NCBI GenBank assembly: GCA_038501785.1
Contig: JBAMJR010000032.1
Location: forward strand, 1,941,001 to 2,005,000
Source: Myoxocephalus aenaeus
Lineage: Eukaryota; Chordata; Actinopteri; Perciformes; Cottidae
Reading direction: 5' to 3'
Length of the DNA: 64,000 bases
In this document: piece by piece, positions 33,258 to 44,499 of the stretch
How positions within the stretch are numbered: position 1 is the stretch's first letter
How the letters are laid out: every line of letters starts with the position of its first letter
Program-made: the position numbers and the translations under genes
The notes under the pieces: generated by a model
Seen by the model: the letters and a program-made list of their open reading frames with translations, nothing else
Told to the model about the DNA's origin: nothing
The model's database searches: none

Positions 33258-33344
33258 AACCATTCTGCTCTGAACCTCTCATGCCCAAAGTTACAGTTTG
33301 TTGATAGTTGTTATTGGACAGTGTTGAGCACTGTGTTTTCTTGA

Positions 33345-33350
33345 AATAAA
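33345..33350 (+). terminator. Polyadenylation signal AATAAA
   Basis: AATAAA about 90 bp after the stop of the possible exon ending near 33255, with a GT/T-rich stretch downstream. It supports the idea of a 3' end there but could be coincidental. Confidence 0.35.
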
Positions 33351-33689
33351 GCTTTGTTTTTTAGAATATTCTACTCCAAACCTCTTTTCTTCTCATTGTG
33401 GAGTGCTATTTAAACCGCGCCGCCCAACTGCGCCCCCCCAAAAAAAAATTTCACCAGCCGCCACTGGTAACAATACTGACCCCTCCACCTCCCAACAGAG
33501 CCTCAGCCCAGTCTAATGCGCTTCCTCTTAATAGTCCCGTGACATACGATACCTTAGCTTCATCAGAAGTGAAGGTGACAGGTCGTCGGGCAAATACCAG
33601 TGAAACCTGGAGGAAGAATCCTCTGCATCTCCAGGTGGTGGGACAGGCGTTTCTTTGATTACCTGAGGTGGAGCAGGCTGGTCAGGCAG

Positions 33690-34560
33690 AGCAGGATTCT
33701 GGGAATGGTGAATTATCTCAGAAAATACATCCCTGAACTCTCAACGGTAGGACAGCCGCTGTACGAGCTCCTGAAGGACAAGAATACATGGACATGGAGT
33801 CACGCACACCAAACCGCTTTTGAACACATCAAGGAGCTGTTGACAACTGCGCCAGTACTCTTTCTATGACTTAAGCAAGCCCACGGCTGTGTCAGCAGAC
33901 GCAAGTAGTTATGGACTGGTGAGCAGTGGAAACCTGTAGTATATTGCTCCAGAAACCTCACTGAAGCAGAAACACGCTACGCCCAAATAGAAAAGGAAGC
34001 TCTGGCTGGTGTGTGGGCATGCGAGAAGTTCGACAGATACCTCAATGGACTGGAGCAGTTCAAGCTAATCACTGACCACAAGCCGTTAGTGCCTCATTAA
34101 CAGCCGCAGCCTGGGCAATGTACCTGTATGATGTCAGCGTCTCCTCATGAGATTCAATCCAGTGGCTGAGTATGCTCCAGGGAAAACTCTGGTCGTCGCG
34201 GACACCCTGTCACGCAGTCCACTGGCCAGCCACACACAGTGAGGTGGCTAGTGTAGTAGAGGGGATCTCTGCATCTACAAGCAAGATGGATGAAATCAGA
34301 ATGGCGACAACAGCCGACGCCGAACTGATGTCAGTTGTGACTCTCATAAAGAAAGGATGGCCTGAACACTTAAGCAATGTTCCCATGGACGCGAGAGAGT
34401 ATGTCCAAGTGAAATCAGAGCTATCCGAACACAATGAGCCTGGTCCTCAGAGGAAACAGCATTGTCGTGCCAAAGCCAATGAGAGGTGAGATCCTACAGA
34501 AAATTCCCGAAGGGCACCAGGGCTAAGGAAGGTCATGAGCTACTGCTCTGAGCTAAAGTC
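33690..34560 (+). pseudogene. Ty3/Gypsy pol fragment (RT end, RNase H, integrase N-terminus)
   Basis: Open pieces in several frames give the RT thumb (LGMVNYLRKYIPELS, TAPVL) and RNase H (SADASSYGL, VVYCSRNLTEAETRYAQIE, EKFDRYLNGLEQF, ITDHKPL). Further on are the linker EYAPGKTLVVADTLSRSP and the start of integrase (RMATTADAELMSVV, EILQKIPEGHQG). Order is the normal Ty3/Gypsy one (RT-RH-IN), unlike the Gmr1-type element at 40267. Frameshifted and truncated at both sides; no LTRs found. Confidence 0.8.
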
Positions 34561-34566
34561 ATGACC

Positions 34567-34814
34567 TGTAAAAGTCAGGTTACAAGGCGCTTCTACCTCC
34601 GGTGGCTGTCCCTGCTGTAGCAAGCTAGCGCTACTAGCGCCCCGCTGCTGCTGCTACTACTGCCACTGCCCGCGTCCCCTCTGCCCGCGCCAGGTGTCGA
34701 GCCGGGGCTGGTCCCCGCTACCTTCTATGGTTGTCAGGGAGCTAGCTGGCTACAGCGGGGAGCTAACGGGGACACTGCCCGAAGGTAGTAGCGGCTTGTA
34801 ACCCAACTTTTACA
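34567..34814. mobile_element. Short MITE with about 24-bp inverted ends
   Basis: Left end TGTAAAAGTCAGGTTACAAG and right end complement TGTAAAAGTTGGGTTACAAG are inverted repeats with two mismatches over 20 bp. The 200-bp GC-rich interior contains mirrored AGCTAGC segments. It has no coding capacity and sits at the break of the Gypsy pol fragment. A target duplication was not clear. Confidence 0.7.
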
Positions 34815-35163
34815 ATAGTCAACTCCTCAAACAGTGTTCACACACAACACAGAGCTAAATCCTTCTTGAGACCAAAGTGCTACATTAAGATGATGTGATT
34901 TAGTCAGAGGGGCTAAGACATTGACAGCAGAGACAGAACAGGTTAGATCAGGGGTGGGCAAACTTTTTGGCTCAGGGGCCACATTGAATTAAAAAATTTG
35001 ACAGACGGGCCGGGCCAGTATCAGATGGATGGAGAGTGTTTGTGTGAACCTGTTACGGGAGGACAATGTTTAGGACCCAAATGCAGACCACATGAGAGTA
35101 TGAGTATCTGGTAAAACAGATTATTGGAGCCAAAGGGAAGGTGGGGAGCCTGTGGTCCGCCAC

Positions 35164-35350
35164 AGGGGGTGCTGGACGGTGTGAGACCCGTGGCTCTACA
35201 CTTGAGGCCGGCGAGGCCGGCAGGGGGCGGTGTGAGACCCGTGGCTCTACACTTGAGGCCGGCAGGGGGCGGTGTGAGACCCGTGGCTCTACACTTGAGG
35301 CCGGCGAGGCCGGCAGGGGGCGGTGTGAGACCCGTGGCTCTACACTGGAG
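35164..35350. repeat. GC-rich minisatellite inside the hAT element
   Basis: Four units of about 42-51 bp share GTGTGAGACCCGTGGCTCTA and CACTTGAGGCCGG; units differ by presence of an extra GAGGCCGGC. It lies downstream of the transposase stop. Flanking sequence (35060-35160, 35360-35470) looks like a separate non-coding repeat inserted in the element. Confidence 0.85.
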
Positions 35351-35474
35351 GAAGGCAAGACATCAGGCAGGCGAGGAAGGCTAGAAAACAGAGGTTTAAC
35401 ACACAATGGTTCAGACAGGGATAAAAGAGTAAAAGTAAAAAGCCAATAAATAAAAAGTAAAGAAAACTTACATT

Positions 35475-37283
35475 TCAGTGGGAACAATGTTGTTGGTCCC
35501 CCTTTTTTGCTAGTGAATCAAAGTCTGGTGTCAGCTTTGTTGTGGCAATTCTCAGGACAGATCTGAGGTGTTCATCCGTTAACTGGGATCTGTGGCGTGA
35601 TTTGTTGATTTTCATCACGCTGAACGTCTGCTCACAAACATAGGTAGAGCCAAACAACACAAGCATCTTCTGTGCCATCCTCCTGATGTTTGGAAACTTG
35701 GCTTCGCTGAGTGAAGCATAAAACTCATCCAGATTAAGGGAGTTGAACTTCTCCTTTAGGACAGAGTCACATTGAAGGTCAATGAGTTCCAATTGCAACT
35801 CCTCAGGTGCCGTTTCACAGTCTTGTGACAGGGGACATGACACCAGCTGAAGTGGCTTGTAGATTTTTTCAAAATCAGAGAACCGACGGCAGAATTCTCT
35901 GTGCAGGTCGTCCAGTGATTTGCTGTATTTCTTCGCATGTCGCGGGGCCTCTTTCAGTGTCGCTAGTGTGGGGAAATGAGCGAAAGATCTGTTTGAAATT
36001 TGTCTTGAGAATAAAGACAACTTGGCTTTGAAGGCTTTCACATTTGTGTACATTTCATGTACAAATTGATCTTTTCCTTGGAGCTTCGTGTTCAGCTCAT
36101 TCAGGTGTGTCAGTATGTCCACAGCAAAAGCAAAATCACAAAGCCAATCTGTGTCGCTCAACTCTGGAAAATCATCAGCTTTCCTGATTAACTCCAAAAA
36201 TGAGCAAATCTCCCCTTTGAGCTCCCACACTCGTTGACACACTTTCCCCAAACTTAACCAGCGGACATGAGAGTGATACAGCAAGTCCTGGTGATCAGCA
36301 TCAGTTTCCTCAAGGAACTTAATAAATTGCCGATGCTGAAGTCCCCTCGCTCGTATGCAGTTAACGAGTTTTACGACTGGCTTCACTACGTGATCAAGCT
36401 GCAATACAGACTTGCACAGGGCTTCCTGATGGATAATGCAGTGTAGGAAAATGACATCCATCTCAGGGGTTTCCTCTTTCACCTTATCCTGGATTCTTTT
36501 CAGCAGACCAACATTTTTCCCAGTTAAGTTTGGTGATCCATCCGTGGTGACATTGGCAAGTTTAGACCAAGGTAGCTTCAGCCTCTCGATGACACCAGAC
36601 ACCGTGTCATACAAATCCTCTCCTCGTGTTGTCCCCTTCAGAGATTCCATTGTCAAAAATTCCTCCGTAGTCTCAAAATTTTCATTAATCCCTCTGATGA
36701 AAATCAAGAGCTGAGCGGTGTCTTTTACATCGTTACTTTCGTCCAGGGCTAACGAATATAACGTAAATGACTCAGCTTTTTTGTTCAACTGGCTGGTTAA
36801 ATCTTCATCAATTTGTTCTACACGCCGAGTCACTGTTCTGCGTGATAAACTCAATTTTTCAAATTTGTTTTTGCTCTCTGGACATAAGAGACCTGCTGTT
36901 TCTACCATACATCCTTTCAAAAACTCTCCTTCAGAGAAAGGCTTGCTGGCTTTTGCTAATTTGAATGCTAGCAAAAAACTTGCCTTGGTGCTTGATTCTT
37001 GTATAGCAGTTTGTCGGAGAAAAATATTTTGCTGACTCTTTAAATTGGCTGCCAACCTCTTAGCAGTAGCCGCCCGTTCTGTCGTTGACTGTTGGCTAGC
37101 ATAGTTAGCATGCTTGGCGGAAAAGTGGCGGCTAATATTGTATTCTTTGAATACTGCAATGGTTTCTTGGCAAATAAGACATACTGCCTTTGATCGTACT
37201 TCGATGAAAAAATACTTAGCAGTCCACTCCTCATTAAAGACTCTGCACTCACTGTCGACTTTTCTTTTCTTGGGTCCACTCAT
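35475..37283 (-). CDS. hAT transposase (GTF2IRD2/Charlie-like), intact
   Basis: A single uninterrupted frame of 602 codons. It begins at the ATG giving MSGPKKRKVDSECRVF; PKKRKV is a classical nuclear localisation signal. The longer upstream extension lacks an ATG. A BED-type zinc finger follows at about residues 35-60 (CLICQETIAVFKEYNISRH with the second His in FSAKH). The catalytic core includes LYSLALDESNDV and ANVTTDGSPNLTG for the acidic residues. The C-terminal hAT dimerisation domain reads RRMAQKMLVLFGSTYVCEQT then FSVMKINKSRHRSQLTD, supplying the conserved Glu. Length and domain order match the transposases that gave rise to the GTF2IRD2 C-terminal domain. It would bind the element's ends and cut them out. 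No lesion is visible. Confidence 0.92.
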   Translation of the reverse strand: MSGPKKRKVDSECRVFNEEWTAKYFFIEVRSKAVCLICQETIAVFKEYNISRHFSAKHANYASQQSTTERAATAKRLAANLKSQQNIFLRQTAIQESSTKASFLLAFKLAKASKPFSEGEFLKGCMVETAGLLCPESKNKFEKLSLSRRTVTRRVEQIDEDLTSQLNKKAESFTLYSLALDESNDVKDTAQLLIFIRGINENFETTEEFLTMESLKGTTRGEDLYDTVSGVIERLKLPWSKLANVTTDGSPNLTGKNVGLLKRIQDKVKEETPEMDVIFLHCIIHQEALCKSVLQLDHVVKPVVKLVNCIRARGLQHRQFIKFLEETDADHQDLLYHSHVRWLSLGKVCQRVWELKGEICSFLELIRKADDFPELSDTDWLCDFAFAVDILTHLNELNTKLQGKDQFVHEMYTNVKAFKAKLSLFSRQISNRSFAHFPTLATLKEAPRHAKKYSKSLDDLHREFCRRFSDFEKIYKPLQLVSCPLSQDCETAPEELQLELIDLQCDSVLKEKFNSLNLDEFYASLSEAKFPNIRRMAQKMLVLFGSTYVCEQTFSVMKINKSRHRSQLTDEHLRSVLRIATTKLTPDFDSLAKKGDQQHCSH

Positions 37284-38112
37284 TGTGACAGAAGGGATCA
37301 ATGCAGGAGGATGGCAGGAGGCTGACAGACAGAACCCTATATGTCACATGACATGAGCGTGCAGGGTGGCGCAGTTCCGTGGGTCGAATGTGCGTTAGTT
37401 ATGTTAGTTATACTGAGGAAAAATACTCTGCATGCAGCTGTCAGTTCATTTTACAACTCTAAAACTGTTGTAGTACAAACCCTGTCTCCGGCGACAGAAA
37501 GTGATTCATATTACTGTAATTCTTCTAAAGTTAACGCTTTACGACATAATTAAAAAGGATTCTGACCGCTAAGAAGTGGAGCTTTTGTCTGTGGGATCAG
37601 TGGGGGAGGGGTGGAATTGCAAGTATTGTGTGTGCGCTCTAGTTCAGCAGAAAACGGCAGGCAGCGGTCCGCACGGCACGTAAAAACTGCTGTAACGCCT
37701 CTGTTCCGGACTTGATTTTCCCAAAGCACAATGATGGCAACAGACCAGCATCAATGTTACTTCATGCTTATTTAGCACAGCGCTCTTTTAGGCTTTTCGT
37801 GTGTGTGTGTTCTTCTGCAGCAGAGCCGTGTGTGCAGCAGAAGGCATTACAGCGTCTTTCTGCTGCAACAGACGCTGGTCTGTTGTGGTCATCGTGCTTC
37901 GGGAAACTGAACTTGGGAACGGAGAAGCGCTACAGCGGTCTTTACTATAACTTATAATTATTTAAAATAAAAACATTTTTTTAATATATTTTTTTAATAA
38001 CTTTTTTTTAATATATTTTTTTAATGTTATAATAATTATAATACTCGGCGGGCCGTATATTAATACTCGGCGGGCCGTATCCGGCCCGCGGGCCGTAGTT
38101 TGCCCACCTCTG

Positions 38113-38854
38113 GGTTAGATGATGATGATGATGACAGTAACAGTGATGATGTAGTAATGAAGGTAAAATGTGAAGCACAGGTGGTGCAAGAGAGGTCCAC
38201 TGAAGGCTGCTTAATAAGAATAAACCAACTGTCTCTTTATTTTTCAATTGTCATTATTTATTGCCTCGTGATCAACACTCTGGTCTCCTCATATAGGCTC
38301 TGTTCTGTGTTCACTCAAGAAACAGCACAATAAGATGGAAAAATAGATATGATGCTAACAACAACTCTACACACACAAATTACTTTGATTAAACTATATT
38401 ACATGCATATTAAACTGCCTGTAGTCACTACTGTTGCTAACATATCCAGGTTTATTTATTAATTAATGTTCTAATGTTACCCTGCTATGTGTTTGCATCA
38501 CAGAAGACTGTAAATAAGAATATATATCACTGGCTTTCAGTGACGGGCTGTGGATTTTCTACCTGCACTTTTTTATTTTCCTAAACTCAATAACTTGCCA
38601 ATTTGAAACCAGTTCAGTCATTTTGGCAGCAAAAAAATGTAATCGGTGTGAAAATGAAGTTACTATTTATTTATTGTTAAAGTACTGTCTCTTCTGAGCA
38701 TTGAGCAAACTATGTAGATCCCATGTATTTTTTTTCTTTTTCTCCATTTTTGAACCATCATGTATTGGTACATATTTGGTTAAGCCAATATTGATAATAT
38801 CAGGTTCCATTCAGAAATAAAGTTCATCAGGTGGTGAAGCCTGATCGGAGTGGC
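38113..38854. other. No gene; includes a (GAT)n-rich start
   Basis: After the hAT target duplication comes GATGATGATGATGACAGT, then AT-rich non-coding DNA up to piggyBac element 4. Confidence 0.4.
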
Positions 38855-40172
38855 TTAACACTTGGAGGTCTGGTGGTCAATTTCTTGATTTTTCTTGATT
38901 TTACATACTTTTTAAATTCCCCTTTTTAAAGTCACTAGCATATGATACAAAATCATGTGTTGTATATCAAAAAATACAGAACAATCTCAGCTATCTATAT
39001 AATGAGGCACCATTGTCCCAAAGGCACAAGTGTAAATATGAAAATATGACTAAAGCTGAAAAATTGAATCTTGATTTTGGAAATGTCTCATTTGTTGTGA
39101 AAACATAACTTTACTCCGGTGGGATATCAGTTTTGGTGATGGAAATTGGTTTACCAAAAGGTCTTAGGTTCACAAAAGCAGTGGAATATATGAATAAAAT
39201 GGTAGACACATGTAATTTAATGTAAAAAAAAATGTATTATTATATGGTGGGGATGATGAGCTGTGGCTGGCTTTGCGGCCTGCTAGGTGATGTGTTCAGG
39301 CAGGCAGACGGACAGGGAGACTGCTGCAGCGATGCTACATGTTGTCCTCTGGACCCTCACAGCTCTGAATCCACTCTGTAAAATACATTAATACAGTCAG
39401 TATGAGTTCACTGTAAGAAAGTTAACGTGATAGAGACAACAGTTGATTATGCACCGTTCAGTCATAGACACGGAAGATAACAGCCAACACGGCACTATTT
39501 ACTGACGTGCTAACCGCTCGTAGCTCTCGTCAACACACGTTATTTACGGTCTTACAAACACATAATGGAGGTCCAACACTACTGGTCGTACTATGTTCAC
39601 TGTAAGAAAGTTAACGGTGATAGAGACAACAATTGATTATGCCCCGTTTAGTCATATATACGGAAGATAACAGCCAACACGGAACTATTTACTGACGTGC
39701 TAACCGCTCGTAGCTCTCGTCAACACACGTTATTTACTGTCTTACAAACATATAATGGAGGTCCAGCACTACTGGTCGTACTATGTTCACTGTAACAAGT
39801 TAACGTGATAGATTCAACAATTGATTACTCACCGTTCAGTCTCACAGAAACGCTGTGGCCAGCTATCTGGCCCGTTAGCTCCGGCTAGCTCCTTGTTAGT
39901 GAATCCTTCAGGCTCTGAAGCTGCTCAGTCTGTCCCCTCCAATATAGCTCTGCTCAGGACTCTTTGCTTGGCACCTTCTTACTCACAGGGAAGCTTTGCA
40001 CGCCTCATACATGTCCATGTTTAGATGCTCAGACGCGGAAGTGGAAACCATATCTATCCGCCAGATTTTTAACCATATTTATGTGACGTATTATTGTGCT
40101 GATTATAATTTTATTAAACATTTAGACACCTGGTGTAACGCTTCGACGCGGGCGCCGACCTCAGAGGGTTAA
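38855..40172. mobile_element. piggyBac-type element 4, short copy with internal tandem duplication
   Basis: TTAA at 38855-38858 and 40169-40172. Left end CACTTGGAGGTCTGG and right end complement CCCTCTGAGGTCGG; the right end is identical to that of element 1. The interior resembles element 2 and contains more than two tandem units of about 190 bp (39400-39850; marker GTTCACTGTAAGAAAGTTAA and GCTAACCGCTCGTAGCTC). Only traces of exon sequence remain and no zinc domain. Confidence 0.85.
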
Positions 40173-40266
40173 AAAGTGGTAGGAGGCAGACATGAGACGC
40201 TGTTGCAAAACCCAAAGGTGTTTATTTATCTAAATGACTCTGCTGCCCGTGAACTCAACATGATAT

Positions 40267-40626
40267 TGTCATAACCCGGCTCTTGGGCTATGACAAATAC
40301 TGCACAGACCACAGTGAAGGGTAACGTAAGATGTTTTATTCTTATTAAATAGCAGAATAGTTACCCTTTTATGGCGCGTGAAAATCAGTCAGATCAGTCA
40401 TGTCAGTGTGCGTGCGAAATGGAATGTCGATGTCAGCGAAGGCTACAAGGTACAAGGTAACTCAAAGCAACGGCCTGGAGTCACTCAGCCTACGTCCGAG
40501 AGGAAGACCTGTGCACAACGCTATTGCAGGGCTTTCATGCCGTCCCCCTTCCTGGATCACGTCATCTGTTCTCCAGGGACAAACGCACACCTGCAGTGAT
40601 TAGGGACAGAGACTGGGACCGTCACA
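40267..40626 (-). repeat. 3' LTR of the Gmr1-type element
   Basis: 360 bp, TGTGACGG at its minus-strand start and GTTATGACA at its end. The minus strand has a CATAAAAGG TATA-like box and AATAAAACATC as a polyadenylation signal. It matches 55241-56252 once the nested hAT is removed, with indels and substitutions. Confidence 0.85.
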
Positions 40627-40661
40627 CCCCCTAAAGTCGGTGTCCCAAGGGATCACCGGCA

Positions 40662-43600
40662 TCAATGCAACGGTGCCCGCGACAATGCATCCGCAATCAC
40701 ATTGTCCTTTCCTCTAATATGTCGAGGTTGTAAACCTGCAGCAACAATGACCATCGTGTCGGCCTCTGATTTGGACACCTGATGGAATGCAAAAAAGGTC
40801 AAAGGATTGTGATCCGTATACACCACAACTCGCCCCCCTGCTCCTACACATACGTTAAAATGCTGCAGGGCCCAAATAAGCGACAACGCCTCCTTCTCAA
40901 TAACGAAGAAATTTAACAGGTACCATGGAAATTACTCTGAGAAAAAACTGACTGGCCTCACCAACCCCTGGTTATCCTCCTGAAGCAAGACGGCACCTGC
41001 TCCCACCTGGCTGGCATCTACTTGGAGCACGAATGCTCTATCAAAACAAGGAGCAGCTAGCACAGGAGCAGAGCATAACAGAGATTTCACAGTATCAAAA
41101 GCTCCCTGACACTCAGACGACCAAGCATACTTCACCCCGGCCTTGAGCAGTTCAGTGAGAGGAAACACAACAGTCAAAAAGTTTTTACAAAAGCTTCTGT
41201 AGTACCCCACCAAAACCCAAGAACCTTTGCAACTCCTTCTTTGTCATGGGTTGTGGATATCTTGCTATCGCCATGACCTTGGCCTGAACTTGGGGCTACG
41301 CGGCCCTGTCCTACCACCCGACCGAGGTACGTCACATTTGGCCAAATTAATGGTCAGCCAAACGGTCCGCGGATGCGCTGAAGATGCGAATACCAAGTAT
41401 CGCTGTAAATGACCAAATCATCCAGATAAACAGCACAACCTTTTAATCCGGACACCACACGATTCATCAACCTCTGAAATGTTGCGGGGGCATTCTTCAA
41501 CCCAAAAGGCATCACTTTATAGGAATAAAGCCCAGACGGTGTGATAAATGCCGCAATTTCCTGCGCACGCTTCGACAAAGGAACTTGCCAATATCCTTTA
41601 AGCAAATCGAATTTGCTAACAAACTTTGCAGACCCCACCTGATCTATACAATCATCCATACGCGGCAAAGGAAATGAGTCAGACTTCGTCACAGAATTCA
41701 CCTTCCTCATGTCGGTACAGAATCTAGGTGTACCATCCTGCTTGGGCACCAAAATACATGGAGACGCCCAACTACAGAATGTAGGCACAGCGATGTTATT
41801 TCGAAGCATGTACTCTACCTCAGCGTCCAAATACCCACGTTTAACCGGCGGCATATGGTAGAAGTGTTGCTTAATTGGCTGAGCCTCCCCAACATCAATA
41901 TCATGCTCCGCCCACTCAGTTTGTGAAGGAACATCACCAAACAAACACCGATATTTGTTTACCAATTCCGACATTTCCTCACGCTTTGCCTGCGGCAGAT
42001 GAGCCAGCAACTTGTCCAAATTAACCAATGACTCCGAATTTCTCAAGCGCCCGTACAGGAGACTATCATCCGGTTCCGGCACCCCATCTCCCTCATGCAC
42101 CAAACCCTCCGAAGCCACCGCAAGAGCCGGATGAACACCATCCCCCACCTCCTGACCCAAGTCAGTGTCCACTACCCGCCTGTAGTACGGTTTCAGGAGA
42201 TTTATATGGCAGAGCCGCTTGACCTTCCTACGTTCCGGCGTTGCAATGACATAATTCAGCTCCGACACTTTCTCAGTGACTGTGTATGGACCTGTGTACT
42301 TAGCCTGAAATGGCGAACCAACAATAGGCATAAGCGCTAGCACCTGGTCTCCCGGACTGAACTCATGTCGCTCTGTACGTCGGTCATACAACTTCTTCAT
42401 TCTAACTTGCGACCTCGACAACCTTTCCTGCGCCATACTTCCAGCTACAAACAAACGATGCCTAAAACCATTCACATAGTCCACTAGTCTTACTGGCAAC
42501 TTAGTATCCACACAGCCATCTTTTAGTACTGCTAAGGGACCACGCACAGCATGTCCAAAGACCAACTCATTTGGGCTAAAACCTGTACTCTCCTGTACAG
42601 CCTCCCTCGCAGCCAACATCAACCATGGAAGACCCTCTTCCCAGTCTCTATCCAGCTCGACACAAAAACCACGTAGAAGAGACTTAAGGGTCTGGTGGAA
42701 CCTTTCCAAGGCTCCTTGGCTTTGAGCATGATAAGCAGACGCCCGGTTCTGTTTAATGCGCAACAACTTCAACAACTGCCCAAACGTGTGATGAGAAGTT
42801 CGACCCTTGGTCACTCTGGACCACCTTAGGAATGCCAAATATAGAAATGAATTGTGACAGTGCCTTCACCACCGCCTTCGTTGTGATTGACCTCAAAAGG
42901 ATAAGCTGCCAGGTACCTGGTGGTTTGACACATCACTGTGAGCAAATATTTACAACCAGACTTGGAACATGGCAATGGACCCACACAGTCCACAATGAGG
43001 TGCGCAAATGTTCACTCAGAGCTGGGATAGGCTGCAATGGCGCAGGCTTGATCTTCTGATTTGGTTTACCCGTCAGCTGGCATACATGACATGTTTTAAT
43101 GTATGCGGCCACATCCCTTTTGACACATGGCCAAAAGAAATGTTTCAGAATTTTAAGGTATGTTTTTCGGACCCCAAAATGTCCACACTTGTCATGTGCC
43201 ACTTCCAGGACAAGAGGACGAAACTTAGTTGGCACCACCATTTGGAAAACATTATCTTTCACACAATCCTCACCCATGGGAACCCATTTCCTGAATAACA
43301 CCTTGTTCTGCAAGAAGTAGCCATTAGCTGTACTAGCCATCTCTGAAACAGGCAAGACTCGCTCAAATATTTCCCTCAACGTCGAATCTCCACTACCTCA
43401 CTGTGTGACAGTGACACAGGAAGCTCAGCCAGAGATGGAACTTCCAAACCTATCTCAACCGTGTCGTCCGATGACATGTCGGGGTTGGATTTGCTCATAG
43501 CACGTGTGAATATGCAGGATGCAAAAACCTCAGGCAACACCCTGGAACTCTAATCAGACGCAGAATCAATTGGGCAACATGTGACCACGGGTGCAGGAGG

Positions 43601-43900
43601 AGTGTCAGTCCAAACTCTGCCAAGCCGTTGCCCAAAATAAAATGTATACCTTCAATAGGCAACGCTGGACGCACACCAACCACTATCTCACCCCTAACCA
43701 GCTCAGTCAAGCACCAACCTGTGCAGAGGAACAGGAAGAATATCTGTAACCCCATGCCACGACTGAGAACAGTCCCCAGTGTCAGTCCCCTCAGACAAAG
43801 GCAAAACCGAGCCAACAATATATGAATCATAGGCCCCTGTATCCCTCAAGATTTTTATCGGGACTTTCACCCCACTTCCCAAAAGTGACACAAATCCACC
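40662..43900 (-). pseudogene. Gmr1-type pol: protease, integrase, RT, RNase H (frameshifted)
   Basis: Read on the minus strand. Protease around 43495-43900 has the DTGA active site (ILRDTGAYDSYIVG). Integrase spans about 42500-43379: the HHCC zinc domain (HDKCGHFGVRKTYLKIL, CHVCQ) and catalytic segments ending in SQGALERFHQTLK. Reverse transcriptase (about 41354-42000) includes FCTDMRKVNSVTKSDSFPLP, KFDLLKGYWQVPL and the YLDD box (VYLDDLVIYSD). RNase H lies at 40662-41213 (QVDASQVGAGAVLLQ, VVYTDHNPLTFF, HIRGKDNVIADALSR). Frameshifts occur near 43700, 42850 and 41370, so the copy is inactive. The 494-codon block from integrase to RT is uninterrupted. Confidence 0.88.
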
Positions 43901-44020
43901 TCGAATGAACAGAGCATAGGCTGCCAAAACCCCCAGGTCACAAGAGTGTGATGTAAGCTCCTCAGCAACCCAGCAGTCTTTAACCGTAGCAGCAAAGGCA
44001 GCAGGCCTAACATTACACCG

Positions 44021-44435
44021 TGTTGGAGCCAAAATGGGGTTTTATTGTTTGAGGGAATCACTGGGTGGTAGTGGGGACATGTAGTTCCTTTATTTGGACA
44101 CAGGGTGGCACATTCAATTAAAAGAGCATATAGGTGAGTGCCAGGTGATGGGAACAGGTGTGTGGATGGGAAGCGAAATAGCTTTCGACCGTGGTCGCGA
44201 CAGCTTTTCCCTTTCAGTTAAGATCAAGTGTTTTATCCTGTCTCGTGGAACCTTCTGCTGTGACTACTGTAAAATGACTTTATGCCATGGTGTCACGAAT
44301 TAAATGCACGGAAAAGAGACAATGCTGGAATGGACAATGATTTTGTTTGTGGCAGAACACGCGTCCGAACTCCTTCTCCCGTTCGCCCCCCTAGTGGCTC
44401 GAATATTTAAATAGGTTAAGGTTTGAGCCTCTACA
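44021..44435 (+). repeat. 5' LTR of outer BEL/Pao element
   Basis: 415 bp, TGTTGGAGCC at the start and GAGCCTCTACA at the end. It differs from the 3' LTR by two substitutions (C/T near 44182, G/A near 44381) and one base in a T-run near 44342. Confidence 0.92.
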
Positions 44436-44499
44436 TTAAGTCGAAAACTACGCTTCATGGGAACGCGTATGGACCGTCGTTCATTGGAACAGGCTGGAT

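Larger units (their letters stand above)
34949..38112. mobile_element. Complete hAT transposon with open transposase
   Basis: Starts CAGGGGTGGGCAAACT and ends AGTTTGCCCACCTCTG, 16-bp terminal inverted repeats with one mismatch. It is flanked by a perfect 8-bp duplication GGTTAGAT (34941-34948 and 38113-38120). The subterminal GGGCCGG and CGGCCCGCGGGCC are hAT-like. It encodes one long minus-strand transposase. A GC-rich tandem repeat and other inserted-looking sequence occupy 35060-35470, between the left end and the gene's stop. All parts expected of an autonomous hAT are present. Confidence 0.9.

Noticed and set aside
35053..35487. Proline-rich 144-aa minus-strand frame with repeated RVSHRPLPASP
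   Set aside because: It is a shadow of the GC-rich minisatellite within the hAT element, without a start context or homologous family.
40267..43900. Ty1/Copia element, because integrase precedes RT
   Set aside because: RT and integrase motifs (YLDD box, FCTDMRKVN, HHCC spacing) are of Ty3/Gypsy type; the order alone is explained by the Gmr1 group.
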